Below are positions 1-9,166 of a stretch of DNA of 64,000 nt, one piece after another. The position numbers were made by a program, and so were the translations under genes. This DNA comes from Streptomyces cyaneus (GTDB lineage Bacteria; Actinomycetota; Actinomycetes; Streptomycetales; Streptomycetaceae). Location of the stretch: the NCBI RefSeq assembly GCF_004028635.1, contig NZ_RQJW01000003.1, positions 372,001-436,000 of the forward strand, read 5' to 3'. Numbering within the stretch: the stretch's first letter is position 1; every line of letters starts with the position of its first letter. The notes beneath the pieces are model-generated. The model saw only the letters and a list, made by a program, of their open reading frames with translations. It was not told the DNA's origin and did not search any database.

Positions 1-8
1 CAGTCCCC

Positions 9-1505
9 CTATGCCTGTGCGCTGTTGCGTCCGCCCGGCTTCCTCGCCTTGGGCAGCGCCAACCGGATCTCCTCCCGCAGTTCGTTGATCCTCGGGTAGC
101 TGGAGTACTCGGCGGTGAGCCGGTACATCTGGCGCAGCCGGTCCCAGGTGCGGCCGGACGAGTTCGAGCCCATGGACATCAGGGCCAGTCGTGCGTACCG
201 GTCGGCCTGTTCGGGGTCGTCCGCGATGAAGCAGGCGGACGCCATGGACAGATGGTCGAAGATCTTCGACCGCTCCCGGCCGTCGATCCGCAGGGCCAGG
301 GCCTTCTCCGCGTAGTGCTGGGCGTGGGCTGCCGCGCCGGGCTCGAACTCGGCCAGCGTGCGGTAGGCCAGGGCCTGCATGCCGTACAGATCCTCGTCCT
401 TGAAGGTCTGCATCCAGCTCGGGGGCGGCACGTCGCTCTTGTCGGAGACGAAGAGGTCCTCCGCCTGTCCCAGGGTGCGGCGCATGGCCTGGCCCTTGCC
501 CATCGACGCCTGTGCCCAGGCCTCGATGGTGTGGAACATGGCCCTGGTGCGCGGCAGCACCTCGTCGCCGGAGCCGGACTGGGCGAGTTTCATGAGGTCG
601 AGTGCGTCGTCGGGTCGGCCGAGGTGCACCATCTGGCGAGCCGCTCGGGAGAGCGCCTCCCCGGCGCGGGGCCGGTCGCCGCCTTCTCTGGCCGCGTGGG
701 CGGCGATGACGAAGTACTTCTGGGCCGTGGGTTCCAGGCCGACGTCGTGCGACATCCAGCCGGCGAGGACGGCGAGGTTGGCGGCGACGCCCCACAGGCG
801 CCGCTGCAGATGTTCGGGGTGTCGGTAGGCGAGCATGCCGCCCACCTCGTTGAGTTGGCCTACGACTGCCTTGCGCTGCAGCCCGCCGCCGCGGGCCGCG
901 TCCCAGGCCCGGAACACCTCTACCGAGCGCTCCAGTTCCTCGATCTCCTGTGAGCCGATCGGGGCCGCCTCGTACCGGTCGAACCCGGCGGGGTCGGCGT
1001 GCAAGGGGTCGTCGAACTGGGGGGCGTCGGCCTTGAGGGCCGGGTCGGTGTGCAGCCAGTCGTGCATGGCGCTGCTGAGTGCGGATCCCGCGGCGAGCGC
1101 GGCACCCGCGCCCACCAAGCCGCGTCGGTTGAGCATGAGGTCCATTCCCGTGAATTCGGTGAGGACCGCAGCCGTCCGCTCGGGCGCCCACGGCACACCG
1201 TCGGGATGCTCCACACTCCCGCCGTCCTGCCGTTTCCCCGCACGCCCGTGCCGGACCAGACCGAGGTCCTCGATGGTCACGACACGGCCGAGACGCTCGG
1301 TGAACAGGGCCGCCAGCACCCGTGGCACCGGATCGCGCGGGATCTCTCCCATGTCGATCCACCGACGCACCCGCGAGGTGTCGGTCGCCAGCTGGGGGTG
1401 GCCCATGGCCGCCGCCTGCCGGTTGACCAGCCTCGCGAGCTCGCCCTTGGACCAGCCGGCCAGGCCGAACAGGTCCGATAGGCGGGTGTTGGGTTCTCCG
1501 CTCAC
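9..1505 (-). CDS. nsdB: NsdB-like DNA-binding regulator with TPR-like C-terminal half
   Basis: A 498-residue cytosolic protein. Residues about 5-85 look like an XRE-type helix-turn-helix region (LAGWSKGELARLVNRQA, then RVRRWIDMGEIPRDPVPRVLAAL). A glycine/alanine hydrophobic stretch follows (MLNRRGLVGAGAALAAG), and the rest is Ala/Leu-rich helical repeats resembling tetratricopeptide repeats. This layout matches the Streptomyces NsdA/NsdB family, negative regulators of differentiation and antibiotic production; the N-terminal wording is closest to what I recall as NsdB. I chose the GTG at 1505 because GGGGG lies 6-8 nt upstream. An in-frame ATG at 1613 would add 36 residues of non-coding-looking sequence that includes the direct repeats at 1569-1594. 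The family call is firm; NsdA versus NsdB is inference, helped by the neighbouring cytochrome, stress and catabolic genes. Confidence 0.75.
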   Translation of the reverse strand: MSGEPNTRLSDLFGLAGWSKGELARLVNRQAAAMGHPQLATDTSRVRRWIDMGEIPRDPVPRVLAALFTERLGRVVTIEDLGLVRHGRAGKRQDGGSVEHPDGVPWAPERTAAVLTEFTGMDLMLNRRGLVGAGAALAAGSALSSAMHDWLHTDPALKADAPQFDDPLHADPAGFDRYEAAPIGSQEIEELERSVEVFRAWDAARGGGLQRKAVVGQLNEVGGMLAYRHPEHLQRRLWGVAANLAVLAGWMSHDVGLEPTAQKYFVIAAHAAREGGDRPRAGEALSRAARQMVHLGRPDDALDLMKLAQSGSGDEVLPRTRAMFHTIEAWAQASMGKGQAMRRTLGQAEDLFVSDKSDVPPPSWMQTFKDEDLYGMQALAYRTLAEFEPGAAAHAQHYAEKALALRIDGRERSKIFDHLSMASACFIADDPEQADRYARLALMSMGSNSSGRTWDRLRQMYRLTAEYSSYPRINELREEIRLALPKARKPGGRNSAQA

Positions 1506-1568
1506 GTCAAGCCCCCAGGTTCTCGGCTGAGTTGACAGTAGCCCGGTGAGAGTTGCCCCGGGACTATT

Positions 1569-1594
1569 CGCCAGGGTTCGCCAGGGTGCGCCAG
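1569..1594. promoter_or_regulatory. Three CGCCAG direct repeats at 10-bp spacing upstream of nsdB
   Basis: CGCCAG occurs at 1569, 1579 and 1589, and the first two copies share CGCCAGGGT. The spacing is one helical turn, so a protein could contact the same face three times. They lie 64-90 bp upstream of the nsdB-like start codon. Binding by NsdB itself or another regulator is inference. Confidence 0.35.
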
Positions 1595-1750
1595 ATGGTG
1601 TGCCACTGGGCATCGGGTGTCAGGTAGGAACGCGCCACCCCGACCCGGTCGCCCTATTGATACGGCTGGTGCATTCCCCAGGGTGTACCCGGGCGGCCGG
1701 ATCGGGCGGCGCTTTGACTTCGCAGGCACACGAAGGGATCTGTCTCTCCC

Positions 1751-2896
1751 ATGTACGCAGCATCGTCCTCCGTGTCCGCCCCACCCCGGTCGCTGCGCCC
1801 CCGCCCGGCGGGCGGCGGCCCCTACCTCGACCCCGCGCGGCCGACGGCCGCCCCCGTGCTCGGAGCGGGCCGGACGCGGCGCCCCGCGGGGCTCGGCACG
1901 CAACCGCTCAGCGGGAGACTCGACTTGTCCGGCCCTCAGGGCGCCCAGCTGCGTTCGGCGATCGCGTCGGTGCACCGGATCTGTCCGGAGTTCGCTCCGG
2001 TGCAGGTGCTGCGCCGCAGTGGGCGGTCCGTGCTCCTGGTCGGCACGACCGGACGCAGCACGGCCGTCGCCAAGTGTTTACTCGACCACTCGCCGGCGTG
2101 GGCCGAGCGAATCCGCCACGAAATAGCGGCATACCGCTCGTTCGTCCGGCACCGCCCCCCGGTGCGCGCGCCGAGACTGATCGCAGCGGATCCGGACAAC
2201 TGCACGCTCGTCATCGAACGGATGCCGGGCCGGGTGGCGGCACTGCAGCGCCACCCGTTGGAGGCGCCGCCGCGTGCGGACATCAGGGCGGCACTCGGAG
2301 CGATCTGCCGGCTCAACGCGTGGCGGCCACCGGCGGGCACGTTCGACGCCCCGCTGGACTACGCGACCCGGATCTCCCGGTACCACGAGCTGGGCCTGCT
2401 CACCGACCGGGACATGGGTGATCTGCAGAAGCTGCTGCACGGCATCGCGGCGACCGCGGGCCGGCAGGGCATGGGCCAGTTCTGCCACGGCGACGCACTG
2501 CTCTCGAACATCCTGCTCTCACCGGCCGGTCCAGTGCTGGTGGACTGGGAGCACGCGGGCTGGTACCTGCCGGGCTACGACCTGGCGACGCTGTGGTCGG
2601 TGCTCGGGGACGCACCGGCCGCACGTCGGCAGATCAGCCAGATCGCACAGTCGGCGGGCCCGGCTTCACGGGATGCCTTCCTGGTGAACCTGATGCTCGT
2701 GCTGACCCGTGAGATCCGTACCTATGAGATGGCCGTGCAGCGTTCGATGCACGACGCTCCGACCCCGGCGGCACCAGGAGTGGCCCACCCGGGTGCTGCG
2801 CCGTCCGGCGAGGAACAGCGGCTGCTGCTGAGGCGGCTGCACGACGACTGCCAACTGGCCCGACGGGCCGTGCGCGCGGCGGTCGGCACTCGCTGA
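1751..2896 (+). CDS. Aminoglycoside phosphotransferase (APH) family protein
   Basis: A 381-residue kinase-fold protein with an intact APH catalytic core: Brenner loop HGDALLSN at residues 246-253 (catalytic Asp248, metal-binding Asn253) and the DFG-equivalent Asp265 in [11 protein letters not shown]. The first 60 residues are Pro/Arg-rich and look disordered. The fold transfers phosphate from ATP to small hydroxylated substrates; nothing identifies the substrate, so a true antibiotic target is not implied. GAAGGGA lies about 12 nt before the ATG. The gene is divergent from nsdB across 245 bp and is followed by a strong hairpin at 2903-2949. Confidence 0.75.
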   Translation: MYAASSSVSAPPRSLRPRPAGGGPYLDPARPTAAPVLGAGRTRRPAGLGTQPLSGRLDLSGPQGAQLRSAIASVHRICPEFAPVQVLRRSGRSVLLVGTTGRSTAVAKCLLDHSPAWAERIRHEIAAYRSFVRHRPPVRAPRLIAADPDNCTLVIERMPGRVAALQRHPLEAPPRADIRAALGAICRLNAWRPPAGTFDAPLDYATRISRYHELGLLTDRDMGDLQKLLHGIAATAGRQGMGQFCHGDALLSNILLSPAGPVLVDWEHAGWYLPGYDLATLWSVLGDAPAARRQISQIAQSAGPASRDAFLVNLMLVLTREIRTYEMAVQRSMHDAPTPAAPGVAHPGAAPSGEEQRLLLRRLHDDCQLARRAVRAAVGTR

Positions 2897-2902
2897 CGGG
2901 GA

Positions 2903-2949
2903 CGACGGTCCGCGGTGCGCGCTGGACAGCGGCGCACCGCGGATCGTCG
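2903..2949 (+). terminator. Strong hairpin after the phosphotransferase gene
   Basis: Arms 2903-2920 and 2932-2949 pair at 17 of 18 positions around a 11-nt loop, 6 nt after the stop codon. There is no clear T-tract, which is common for Streptomyces terminators. Confidence 0.7.
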
Positions 2950-3157
2950 TGTGTACGGCCGTAAACGGCCCATTGGTGTACGCCTCTGACGCCCCGCAGG
3001 CCCTGAGGCCGCCGCCGCGAAACTCCCGGGACCCTCGACTTACAGGGGTATTCGCCTGCCGGTCGGCATGATTGACGGATCGTCGGACAGCCGGTACCAC
3101 AAAACGCACGCCCGGCCCCGCACGGCTCATCGCGCCCGACCGTCCCTGGAGGCTGCA

Positions 3158-5077
3158 TTGCGAGGATCCGTCACCGCCATGGCCGCTGCGGCACTGCTGT
3201 TCCCGCTGCTGGGCGCGGCCCCGTCCGATGCCCGGAACTCCGAGAACGGCCTTCAGTCGGCCTTCGCTTCCGCGGCCGCCGAGTATCACGTGCCGCAGAG
3301 CGTCCTGCTCGGCGTCTCCTACCTCCAGTCCCGTTGGGACGCGCATGCCGGGGCGCCGAGCGTGACCGGCGGTTACGGCCCGATGCACCTCACCGATGCA
3401 CGCACCGCGCTCGCCGACGTGCCGCCGCACCACGGCGACGGCTCGGAGGACGCGCGCGGCGACAGCGCCCGTGCGCCCCTCCTCCCCGAGGCGAAGCTGC
3501 CGGAGACCGCGGAGATTCCGGCCCGCCTCAGGACGTTGCCGAGGGCGGCCGAACTGACCGGGCTACGCCCTGAGCAGCTTCGTACGGACCCGGCTGCGAA
3601 TGTGGCCGGCGGTGCCGCCCTGCTCGCCGCCGCGCAGAAGGAGCTGGGTGCACCGCTGAGCTCCGACCCGGCGGACTGGTACGGCGCGGTGGCCCGCTTC
3701 TCCGGCGCCGACGACACCGCGACGGCGACGGCGTACGCCAACGACGTCTACGACGTGCTGCGTACCGGCCAGAAGCGGGCCACGGACGCGGGTCAGCTGG
3801 TCGCCCTGGCCGCCCAGCCGCGCCTCTCCCTCGACACCGGGCAGCTGAGGCGGGCGGGGTTGCGGACGCTGGACGCCACGCAGACCGAATGCCCGCCGAC
3901 GGTGTCCTGCGAGTGGGTCCCGGCACCGTACGAGCAGTTCGGGGAAGGCGACTACGGCAATCACGACCTGGGCAACCGTCCGGCCTCCCCAGACATCGAC
4001 TACATCGTCATCCATGACACGGAGGGCGCCTGGGAGGGCGTCCTCACCATGGTGCAGGACCCGACCTATGTGTCGTGGCAATACACACTGCGCTCCACGG
4101 ACGGGCACATCGCCCAGCATGTGAAGGCCAAGGACATCGCCTGGCATGCCGGCAACTGGTACGTCAACGCCAAGTCGATCGGCCTGGAGCACGAGGGCTT
4201 CCTGGCGCGGCCGGACGCCTGGTACACGGAGGCGATGTACCGGTCCTCGGCACGCCTCGTGACGTACCTCGCGAAGAAGTACGGCATCCCACTGGACCGG
4301 CAGCACATCCTCGGCCACGACAATGTGCCGGGTCCGACCACGTCGACGGTCAGCGGTATGCACACCGACCCGGGCCCGTACTGGGACTGGCGGCACTACT
4401 TCGAGCTGCTCGGCCGCCCCTTCGAGCCCACCGCCGGCCCGAACGGTGGCCTGGTGACGATCCGCCCCGACTACGCCGCCAACCGGCCCCGGTACACCGG
4501 CTGCGTCAGCGCGGGCCGGCCCTGCGCGGACCACGGTTCGAGCGCGGTGCGGCTGTACTCCGGGCCCGGCGAGTCGTATCCCCTGATCAAGGACGTCGGC
4601 CTGGGTTCGACGCCGACCACCGGGGTGAACGACCTGTCCTCGCGGGTCTCGACCGGTCAGCAGTACGCGGTCGCCGGCCGGGACGGCGACTGGACGGCGA
4701 TCTGGTACCTGGGCCAGAAGGCGTGGTTCAAGAACCCGAAGACGAACCCGACCGCGGTGGACGCGACCGGCCTCGTGGTGACGCCCAAGGACGGCGTCAA
4801 GAGCGTCCCGGTGTACGGGCGCGCCTACCCCGAGGCCTCCGCCTATCCGACGGACGTACCCGCCCAGGCGGTGTCGCCGCTGCCGTACACCGTGCCCGCG
4901 GGCCAGAGGTATGCGGTGGGCGACAAGCTGACGGGCGAGTACTACTACGCCGTGACCTTCGACGGGGCCTCGCACCGGGACGTGGTCGGCAAGGACCTCT
5001 ACTACGAGATCCAGTTCGGCCATCGGGTGGGGTTCGTGCGGGCGGTGGATGTGCGGGTGGTGGGGTCGGGTTCCTAG
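3158..5077 (+). CDS. Secreted N-acetylmuramoyl-L-alanine amidase (Amidase_2/PGRP fold)
   Basis: A 639-residue exported peptidoglycan hydrolase. The TTG at 3158 has GGAGG 6 nt upstream and gives a compact signal peptide (MRGSVTAMAAAALLFPLLGAAPSDA); an ATG at 3068 with a poor ribosome site would prepend 30 Arg-rich residues. Residues about 40-85 resemble a lytic-transglycosylase fold but carry YLQSRWD, with Gln57 where the family has its catalytic Glu. The amidase domain covers about 278-420: His286 in YIVIHDTEG and His402 in MHTDPGPYWDW are probable zinc ligands. The C-terminal third (about 430-639) looks like SH3-type wall-binding modules. It acts outside the membrane on the stem-peptide amide bond. 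It converges on the GH95 gene with a 6-bp gap. Confidence 0.85.
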   Translation: MRGSVTAMAAAALLFPLLGAAPSDARNSENGLQSAFASAAAEYHVPQSVLLGVSYLQSRWDAHAGAPSVTGGYGPMHLTDARTALADVPPHHGDGSEDARGDSARAPLLPEAKLPETAEIPARLRTLPRAAELTGLRPEQLRTDPAANVAGGAALLAAAQKELGAPLSSDPADWYGAVARFSGADDTATATAYANDVYDVLRTGQKRATDAGQLVALAAQPRLSLDTGQLRRAGLRTLDATQTECPPTVSCEWVPAPYEQFGEGDYGNHDLGNRPASPDIDYIVIHDTEGAWEGVLTMVQDPTYVSWQYTLRSTDGHIAQHVKAKDIAWHAGNWYVNAKSIGLEHEGFLARPDAWYTEAMYRSSARLVTYLAKKYGIPLDRQHILGHDNVPGPTTSTVSGMHTDPGPYWDWRHYFELLGRPFEPTAGPNGGLVTIRPDYAANRPRYTGCVSAGRPCADHGSSAVRLYSGPGESYPLIKDVGLGSTPTTGVNDLSSRVSTGQQYAVAGRDGDWTAIWYLGQKAWFKNPKTNPTAVDATGLVVTPKDGVKSVPVYGRAYPEASAYPTDVPAQAVSPLPYTVPAGQRYAVGDKLTGEYYYAVTFDGASHRDVVGKDLYYEIQFGHRVGFVRAVDVRVVGSGS

Positions 5078-5083
5078 CCGGGG

Positions 5084-7474
5084 TCAGTCCTCCTTCTTCC
5101 AGGTGTAGCGTCGCCCGGCGACCGCCTTGAAGGTCAGGTGGCCGTCCTTGAACAGGTCGCTGCGTACGGTGAGTTCACGTGTCCGGGACGCGTTCAGGGC
5201 GATGCGGGTCGCCCGGCCGGCCGCCCACTGGATGTCGAGGGTGGCTCCGCCGCGGGCCCGCAGGCCGCGCACCGAGCCGGTCGGCCAGGACGCCGGGAGT
5301 GCGGGCAGTACCTCGATGGCGTCGTACTGGCTCTGCAGCAGCATCTCCACGATGCCGGAGGTGGCGCCGAAGTTGCCGTCGATCTGGAACGGCGGGTGGG
5401 TGTCCCAGAGGTTGGGCAGGGTCGAGGACTTGAGCTGTTCGCCGAGCATCTTGTGGGCGTGGTCGCCGTCGCGCAGCCGGGCCCAGAAGTTGATCTTCCA
5501 GGCCTTGGACCAGCCGGTACCGCCGTCGCCGCGCGCGGTGAGGGAGACCTTGGCGGCATCCGCCCACTTGCTGCCGGGTTCGATCTGCCGTCCGGGGTGG
5601 AGGGCGAACAGGTGGGACACGTGCCGGTGGGTGTCGGTGGAGTCGTCCAAGTCCTGCTTCCACTCCTGGAGTTGGCCCCAGGAGCCGATGCGCAGACCAG
5701 GGTCGAGCCGGTTCAGCGCGTCTTCGACGCGGCGGCGGAAGTCGGGTGTGTCGCCCAGGATCCGGGCCGCTTCGAGGGTGTTGGTGAACAGGTCGTGGAC
5801 GATCTGCTGCGACATGGCCGCGCCGGCGGTGAAGTCGCCGTGCTCGGGCGAGTAGCTGGGGGTGACGACGAGGCTCCCGTCGCGCGGATCGGTGCGCAGG
5901 TTGTCGAGCCAGAACTCGGCCGCCTCCTTCATCACGGGGTACGCGGTGGTGCGCAGGTAGTCGGTCGAGCCGCCGAATCTGTAGTGCTCGTACAGCTGTT
6001 GGGTGAGCCAGGCCGCCGCCTCGGGGAACCAGAACGCGGTCGCCCAGTCGTGCACGCCGGTGAAGCCGTACGGATTGGTCTCGTTGTGCACGACCCAGCC
6101 GCGCGAGCCGAACATCTCCTTCGCCGTACGGCGCCCGGGCGCGCGCAGGGCCTCGACGAAACGATCGTACGGCGCCGTCGTCTCGGCGAGGTTCGCGGCC
6201 TCGGCGGGCCAGTAGTTCATCTGGATGTTGATGTTGGTGTGGTAGTCCGCCGACCACGGGGGCGTGGTGCTGTGGTTCCAGACGCCCTGGAGGTTGGCGG
6301 GCAGGGAGCCGGGGCGTGAGGAGGCGATGAGCAGATAGCGGCCGTACTGGAAGTACAGGGCTTCGAGGGCACGGTCCGCCGCGCTCGTCCCGCCGGTGTA
6401 CGCGGCCAGGAGCGCGTCGGTGGGAACGTCTGCCGCCGGTGACTGGCCGATGTCGAGGCCGACTCGGGCGAACAGGGCTCGGTGGTCGCGGGTGTGCCGG
6501 ACGAGCAGTGCCTCGTAGCGGTCGCCCGCCTGCTCCACGGCACGGGTGACGGCGGCGTGCGGGTCCGGGCCGCGGTAGTCGGGGTAGGTGTCGGCGTAGT
6601 CCGTGCCCGCGGCCAGCACGAACCACGCGCTGTCGGCCCCGGTCACGGTGATCGTGCCGTCCGCGTCCGACACCACGGTGCCGCCCCGACTGCGCACCCG
6701 TACCTGCGCCTCGAAGCGCAGCCCGTTGTCGGCGAGTGCGCCCCGCACGGTCAGGGTCGCGTCGGCCGCGGTGGCGGTGAAGTCGGCGCGGGGCGAGGTG
6801 TAGCGCAGGGTGAAGGTGACGCTGCCGGGCCGGTCGGCGCCGAGTCGGCCCACGATCACGCCGTCGGGGTGGGAGGCGAAGAAGTCCCTTTGGTGGCGGA
6901 CGCCTTGGTGCGTGTAGGCGACCGAGGCGACGGCGTTGTCGAGGTCGAGTTGGCGGCGGTAGTCCGCCGGGGGCGTCGTCGGCGCGCCGGGCAGGTCGAG
7001 GTGGAGGTCGCCGAACGTCTGGTGGGCGCCGTAACCGATCCGCGGCTGGCCGAGGCGGTCGGCGACGGCCTCGGGGTCGAGGGTGGTACGCGTGTCGAGG
7101 TCGTCCTGTACGGCGGTGATCGCGTCGGGGCGGGGTGCGCGCCAGTTGCCGTGGTCGTAGCCCTGGGTGGAGCCGGGGCCGCCGGTCCACAGGGTCTTCT
7201 CGTTGAACTGCAGCCGTTCGGAGGCGAGGGTGCCGAACACCATGGCGCCGAGTGCGCCATTGCCGATGGGCAGGGCTTCGCGCTCCCAGTCGGCGGCGGG
7301 AGCGGTGTACCAGAGCACTGACGGCTCCCTCGATACATCGGAGGAATCAGCGGCAGCTGCCTCGGCGGCACCAGCCCCCAGAGCAAGCGCTCCGGCACCG
7401 CTGACTGCAGCCTTTAGTGTCGTCCTTCGAGTGATCTCATGTGGCTCATGCGGCTCATGCGGCTCATACGACAT
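5084..7474 (-). CDS. Tat-exported glycoside hydrolase family 95 (alpha-L-fucosidase type)
   Basis: A 796-residue protein of normal GH95 length. The N-terminus has a twin-arginine motif (RRTTLK, Arg16-Arg17), a hydrophobic Ala/Gly segment and AEAAAA, so export in folded form is likely. Family signatures include LPIGNGALGAMVFG, FNEKTLWTGGPG, and NINIQMNYWPAEAANL, which carries the Asn residues that position the catalytic water in GH95 inverting fucosidases. The C-terminal part (IDGNFGATSGIVEMLLQS, ALPASWPTGSVRGLRARGG) is also characteristic. It likely releases alpha-1,2-linked L-fucose or related sugars from extracellular glycans. The start has AGGGG 4-5 nt upstream. Just before the Tat motif is a short EPH tripeptide repeat. 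It is monocistronic, with no sugar transporter nearby. Confidence 0.88.
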   Translation of the reverse strand: MSYEPHEPHEPHEITRRTTLKAAVSGAGALALGAGAAEAAAADSSDVSREPSVLWYTAPAADWEREALPIGNGALGAMVFGTLASERLQFNEKTLWTGGPGSTQGYDHGNWRAPRPDAITAVQDDLDTRTTLDPEAVADRLGQPRIGYGAHQTFGDLHLDLPGAPTTPPADYRRQLDLDNAVASVAYTHQGVRHQRDFFASHPDGVIVGRLGADRPGSVTFTLRYTSPRADFTATAADATLTVRGALADNGLRFEAQVRVRSRGGTVVSDADGTITVTGADSAWFVLAAGTDYADTYPDYRGPDPHAAVTRAVEQAGDRYEALLVRHTRDHRALFARVGLDIGQSPAADVPTDALLAAYTGGTSAADRALEALYFQYGRYLLIASSRPGSLPANLQGVWNHSTTPPWSADYHTNINIQMNYWPAEAANLAETTAPYDRFVEALRAPGRRTAKEMFGSRGWVVHNETNPYGFTGVHDWATAFWFPEAAAWLTQQLYEHYRFGGSTDYLRTTAYPVMKEAAEFWLDNLRTDPRDGSLVVTPSYSPEHGDFTAGAAMSQQIVHDLFTNTLEAARILGDTPDFRRRVEDALNRLDPGLRIGSWGQLQEWKQDLDDSTDTHRHVSHLFALHPGRQIEPGSKWADAAKVSLTARGDGGTGWSKAWKINFWARLRDGDHAHKMLGEQLKSSTLPNLWDTHPPFQIDGNFGATSGIVEMLLQSQYDAIEVLPALPASWPTGSVRGLRARGGATLDIQWAAGRATRIALNASRTRELTVRSDLFKDGHLTFKAVAGRRYTWKKED

Positions 7475-7534
7475 GACCCCTGACGCTAGAGGTCCGATGA
7501 CTCTGCGACAAGGGTCATGACAACATGTGCGGAA

Positions 7535-7549
7535 CCCCGAACAACGGGG
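7535..7549 (-). terminator. Short hairpin downstream of the 7567-8064 gene
   Basis: CCCCG and CGGGG arms surround a 5-nt loop (AACAA), 18 nt past the stop codon of the minus-strand hypothetical gene. It is short, so termination is only possible. Confidence 0.35.
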
Positions 7550-7566
7550 GTCTCAGGTCGGAGGAC

Positions 7567-8064
7567 TCAGCCCTGCTGGAAGAGCTCCGCGGGCAGCGGC
7601 TTCAGGAGCGCGTACAGATCGTCGGTGATGGGGCGGTCCCACGCGGCGATGGTCACCAGGACGTTGTCGCTGCGGTCGAACTGCACGCAGGAGATCCGGC
7701 TCTCGGAGAGCTTCAGACGGCGCACGATCAGGAGGTTGTCGCCCTGCATCACGGGCACTTCCTCGCTGCCGACGACGGTGACCTCCTCCTCGTTCTCCAG
7801 GGCCAGCAGCAGCTGCGCGACCTCGAACGGGATCTCGCCGTCCTCCACCTCGCGGGCCGGGGAGCCCTCGGGCAGATTGCCGATGATCATCGCGGGGCCG
7901 CGGCCACCGAAGAGGTCGTAGCGCAGGAAGACGCCCTGGCAGCTGCCGTCCGGGGCGGGCAACAGCCCGGCGCCCAGATTGCCGGGCCAGTCGCCCGGAT
8001 CCATGGCCAGTACGTCGAAGTCGGGCCCGGCGGGCGTGGCGCTGCGGCGGCGGAGGAACGACAT
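7567..8064 (-). CDS. Conserved hypothetical protein (165 aa)
   Basis: An acidic, soluble 165-residue protein starting MSFLRRR. No signal peptide, membrane segment or recognisable catalytic motif is visible. The body has short beta-strand-like hydrophobic stretches (QGVFLRYDLFGG, VTVVGSEEVPVM, NVLVTIAAWDR). The ATG at 8064 is chosen because the sequence upstream changes to low-quality Pro/Arg-rich text and overlaps the promoter of the divergent gene at 8226; the ribosome site is weak. I do not recognise a function. Confidence 0.65.
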   Translation of the reverse strand: MSFLRRRSATPAGPDFDVLAMDPGDWPGNLGAGLLPAPDGSCQGVFLRYDLFGGRGPAMIIGNLPEGSPAREVEDGEIPFEVAQLLLALENEEEVTVVGSEEVPVMQGDNLLIVRRLKLSESRISCVQFDRSDNVLVTIAAWDRPITDDLYALLKPLPAELFQQG

Positions 8065-8225
8065 GTCGCCATGGTACGTGGCCGGGCCTGCTCCGTGACG
8101 TGCGGGCATGGGTTCGGGGCCTGCTCCTTGACGCGCGGGCGAGACTTCCCGAGTGCTCCGCGAAGCCGTCGCGGGCCGCGGAATTCCGTTGCCCTTCGGC
8201 AGCGGCACGTCCTACGGTCCCGATC

Positions 8226-9149
8226 ATGCTGCCGCCGGTGGAAACAGACGAGGAATGGGACGCCGTCGTCCCCGACGAGAAAGTGATGCGAGTCGGTGCG
8301 GAGGACCTGTGCGCCCGCCTCGGTCTGGCCGGCCTCCCGCTGACGCGGTTCCCGGACGGGTCGCAGCCGGTCTACGCCGTGGGCGACGGACACGTCCTCA
8401 AGCTGTTCCCGGGAGCCGCCGCCCGGGACGGCATCGCCGAGGGCCGCGTCCTGTCCCATGTCCAGGGGCTCCTGCCCGTCCCGACGCCGACCGTGCACGA
8501 CGCCGGTCCGTACGAGAACGGCTGGCGGTACGTCCTGATGTCCCGGCTGCGCGGCGAGAACCTGGCCGGCGCCTGGGACCGCGTCCCGCGCCCCGACCGT
8601 GAGCGGCTCGTCACCGAGATCGGCGAGGCCCTGGCCGTACTCCACGCACTGGATGCCGCGCCGCTCGAGGACGTCCTCGGGCCCGGGGACTGGGGCGCGT
8701 TCGTGGACCGGCAGCGTGCCGGGGCGGTGGAGCAGCAGCGCGAGCGCGGTCTGCCGGCCGCCTGGCTGGAGCAGATCCCGGAGTTCCTCGCCTCGGTACC
8801 GCTGCCGCGAACCCCGCACCGGTCCCTGCTGCACACCGAGGTCATGCAGCAGCACTTCCTCGTCGATCCCGACGGCTGGCGCCTGACCGGGCTCTTCGAC
8901 TTCGAGCCGGCCATGATCGGCGACCGCGCGTACGACTTCGTCGGCGTGGGCCTGTTCGTCACCCGCGGCGATCCGCAACTCCTGGCCCGCCTCACCAAGT
9001 CGTACGGCGCCGTCTTCGCCCCAGCCGAGCTTCTGGCGTACACGCTGCTGCACGTGTACAGCAATCTCCCTTGGTACATACGGGAGTTGGGCGCACCGGC
9101 CGACGGTACGCTGCCGTCCCTGGCCGAGGCCTGGTTCGGCACCGCGTGA
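8226..9149 (+). CDS. APH-fold protein related to hygromycin-B phosphotransferases, atypical catalytic loop
   Basis: A 307-residue protein aligning by eye with the hygromycin 7''-O-kinase group: an N-lobe with VLKLFPGAAA, then YVLMSRLRGENLAGAWD. The C-lobe has LLHTEVMQQHFLV and LFDFEPAMIGDRAYDF. The canonical HGDxxxxN loop reads H203-T-E205...H210, so the catalytic Asp is Glu and the metal Asn is His, while the second metal Asp (Asp225) is kept. It may be a poor kinase, a non-catalytic homologue or a variant with a different substrate. The ATG at 8226 has no Shine-Dalgarno; a TACGGT hexamer ends about 10 nt upstream, so leaderless translation is plausible. It converges on the universal stress protein gene. 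Confidence 0.7.
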   Translation: MLPPVETDEEWDAVVPDEKVMRVGAEDLCARLGLAGLPLTRFPDGSQPVYAVGDGHVLKLFPGAAARDGIAEGRVLSHVQGLLPVPTPTVHDAGPYENGWRYVLMSRLRGENLAGAWDRVPRPDRERLVTEIGEALAVLHALDAAPLEDVLGPGDWGAFVDRQRAGAVEQQRERGLPAAWLEQIPEFLASVPLPRTPHRSLLHTEVMQQHFLVDPDGWRLTGLFDFEPAMIGDRAYDFVGVGLFVTRGDPQLLARLTKSYGAVFAPAELLAYTLLHVYSNLPWYIRELGAPADGTLPSLAEAWFGTA

Positions 9150-9166
9150 CGCGCTCCGGCGTCCTG

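Noticed and set aside
1751..2896. Assignment as an aminoglycoside-resistance gene
   Set aside because: The kinase motifs are generic; nothing identifies an antibiotic as substrate.
3563..5023. A 486-codon minus-strand open frame opposite the amidase gene
   Set aside because: Compositional shadow; the plus strand encodes a complete amidase with catalytic motifs.
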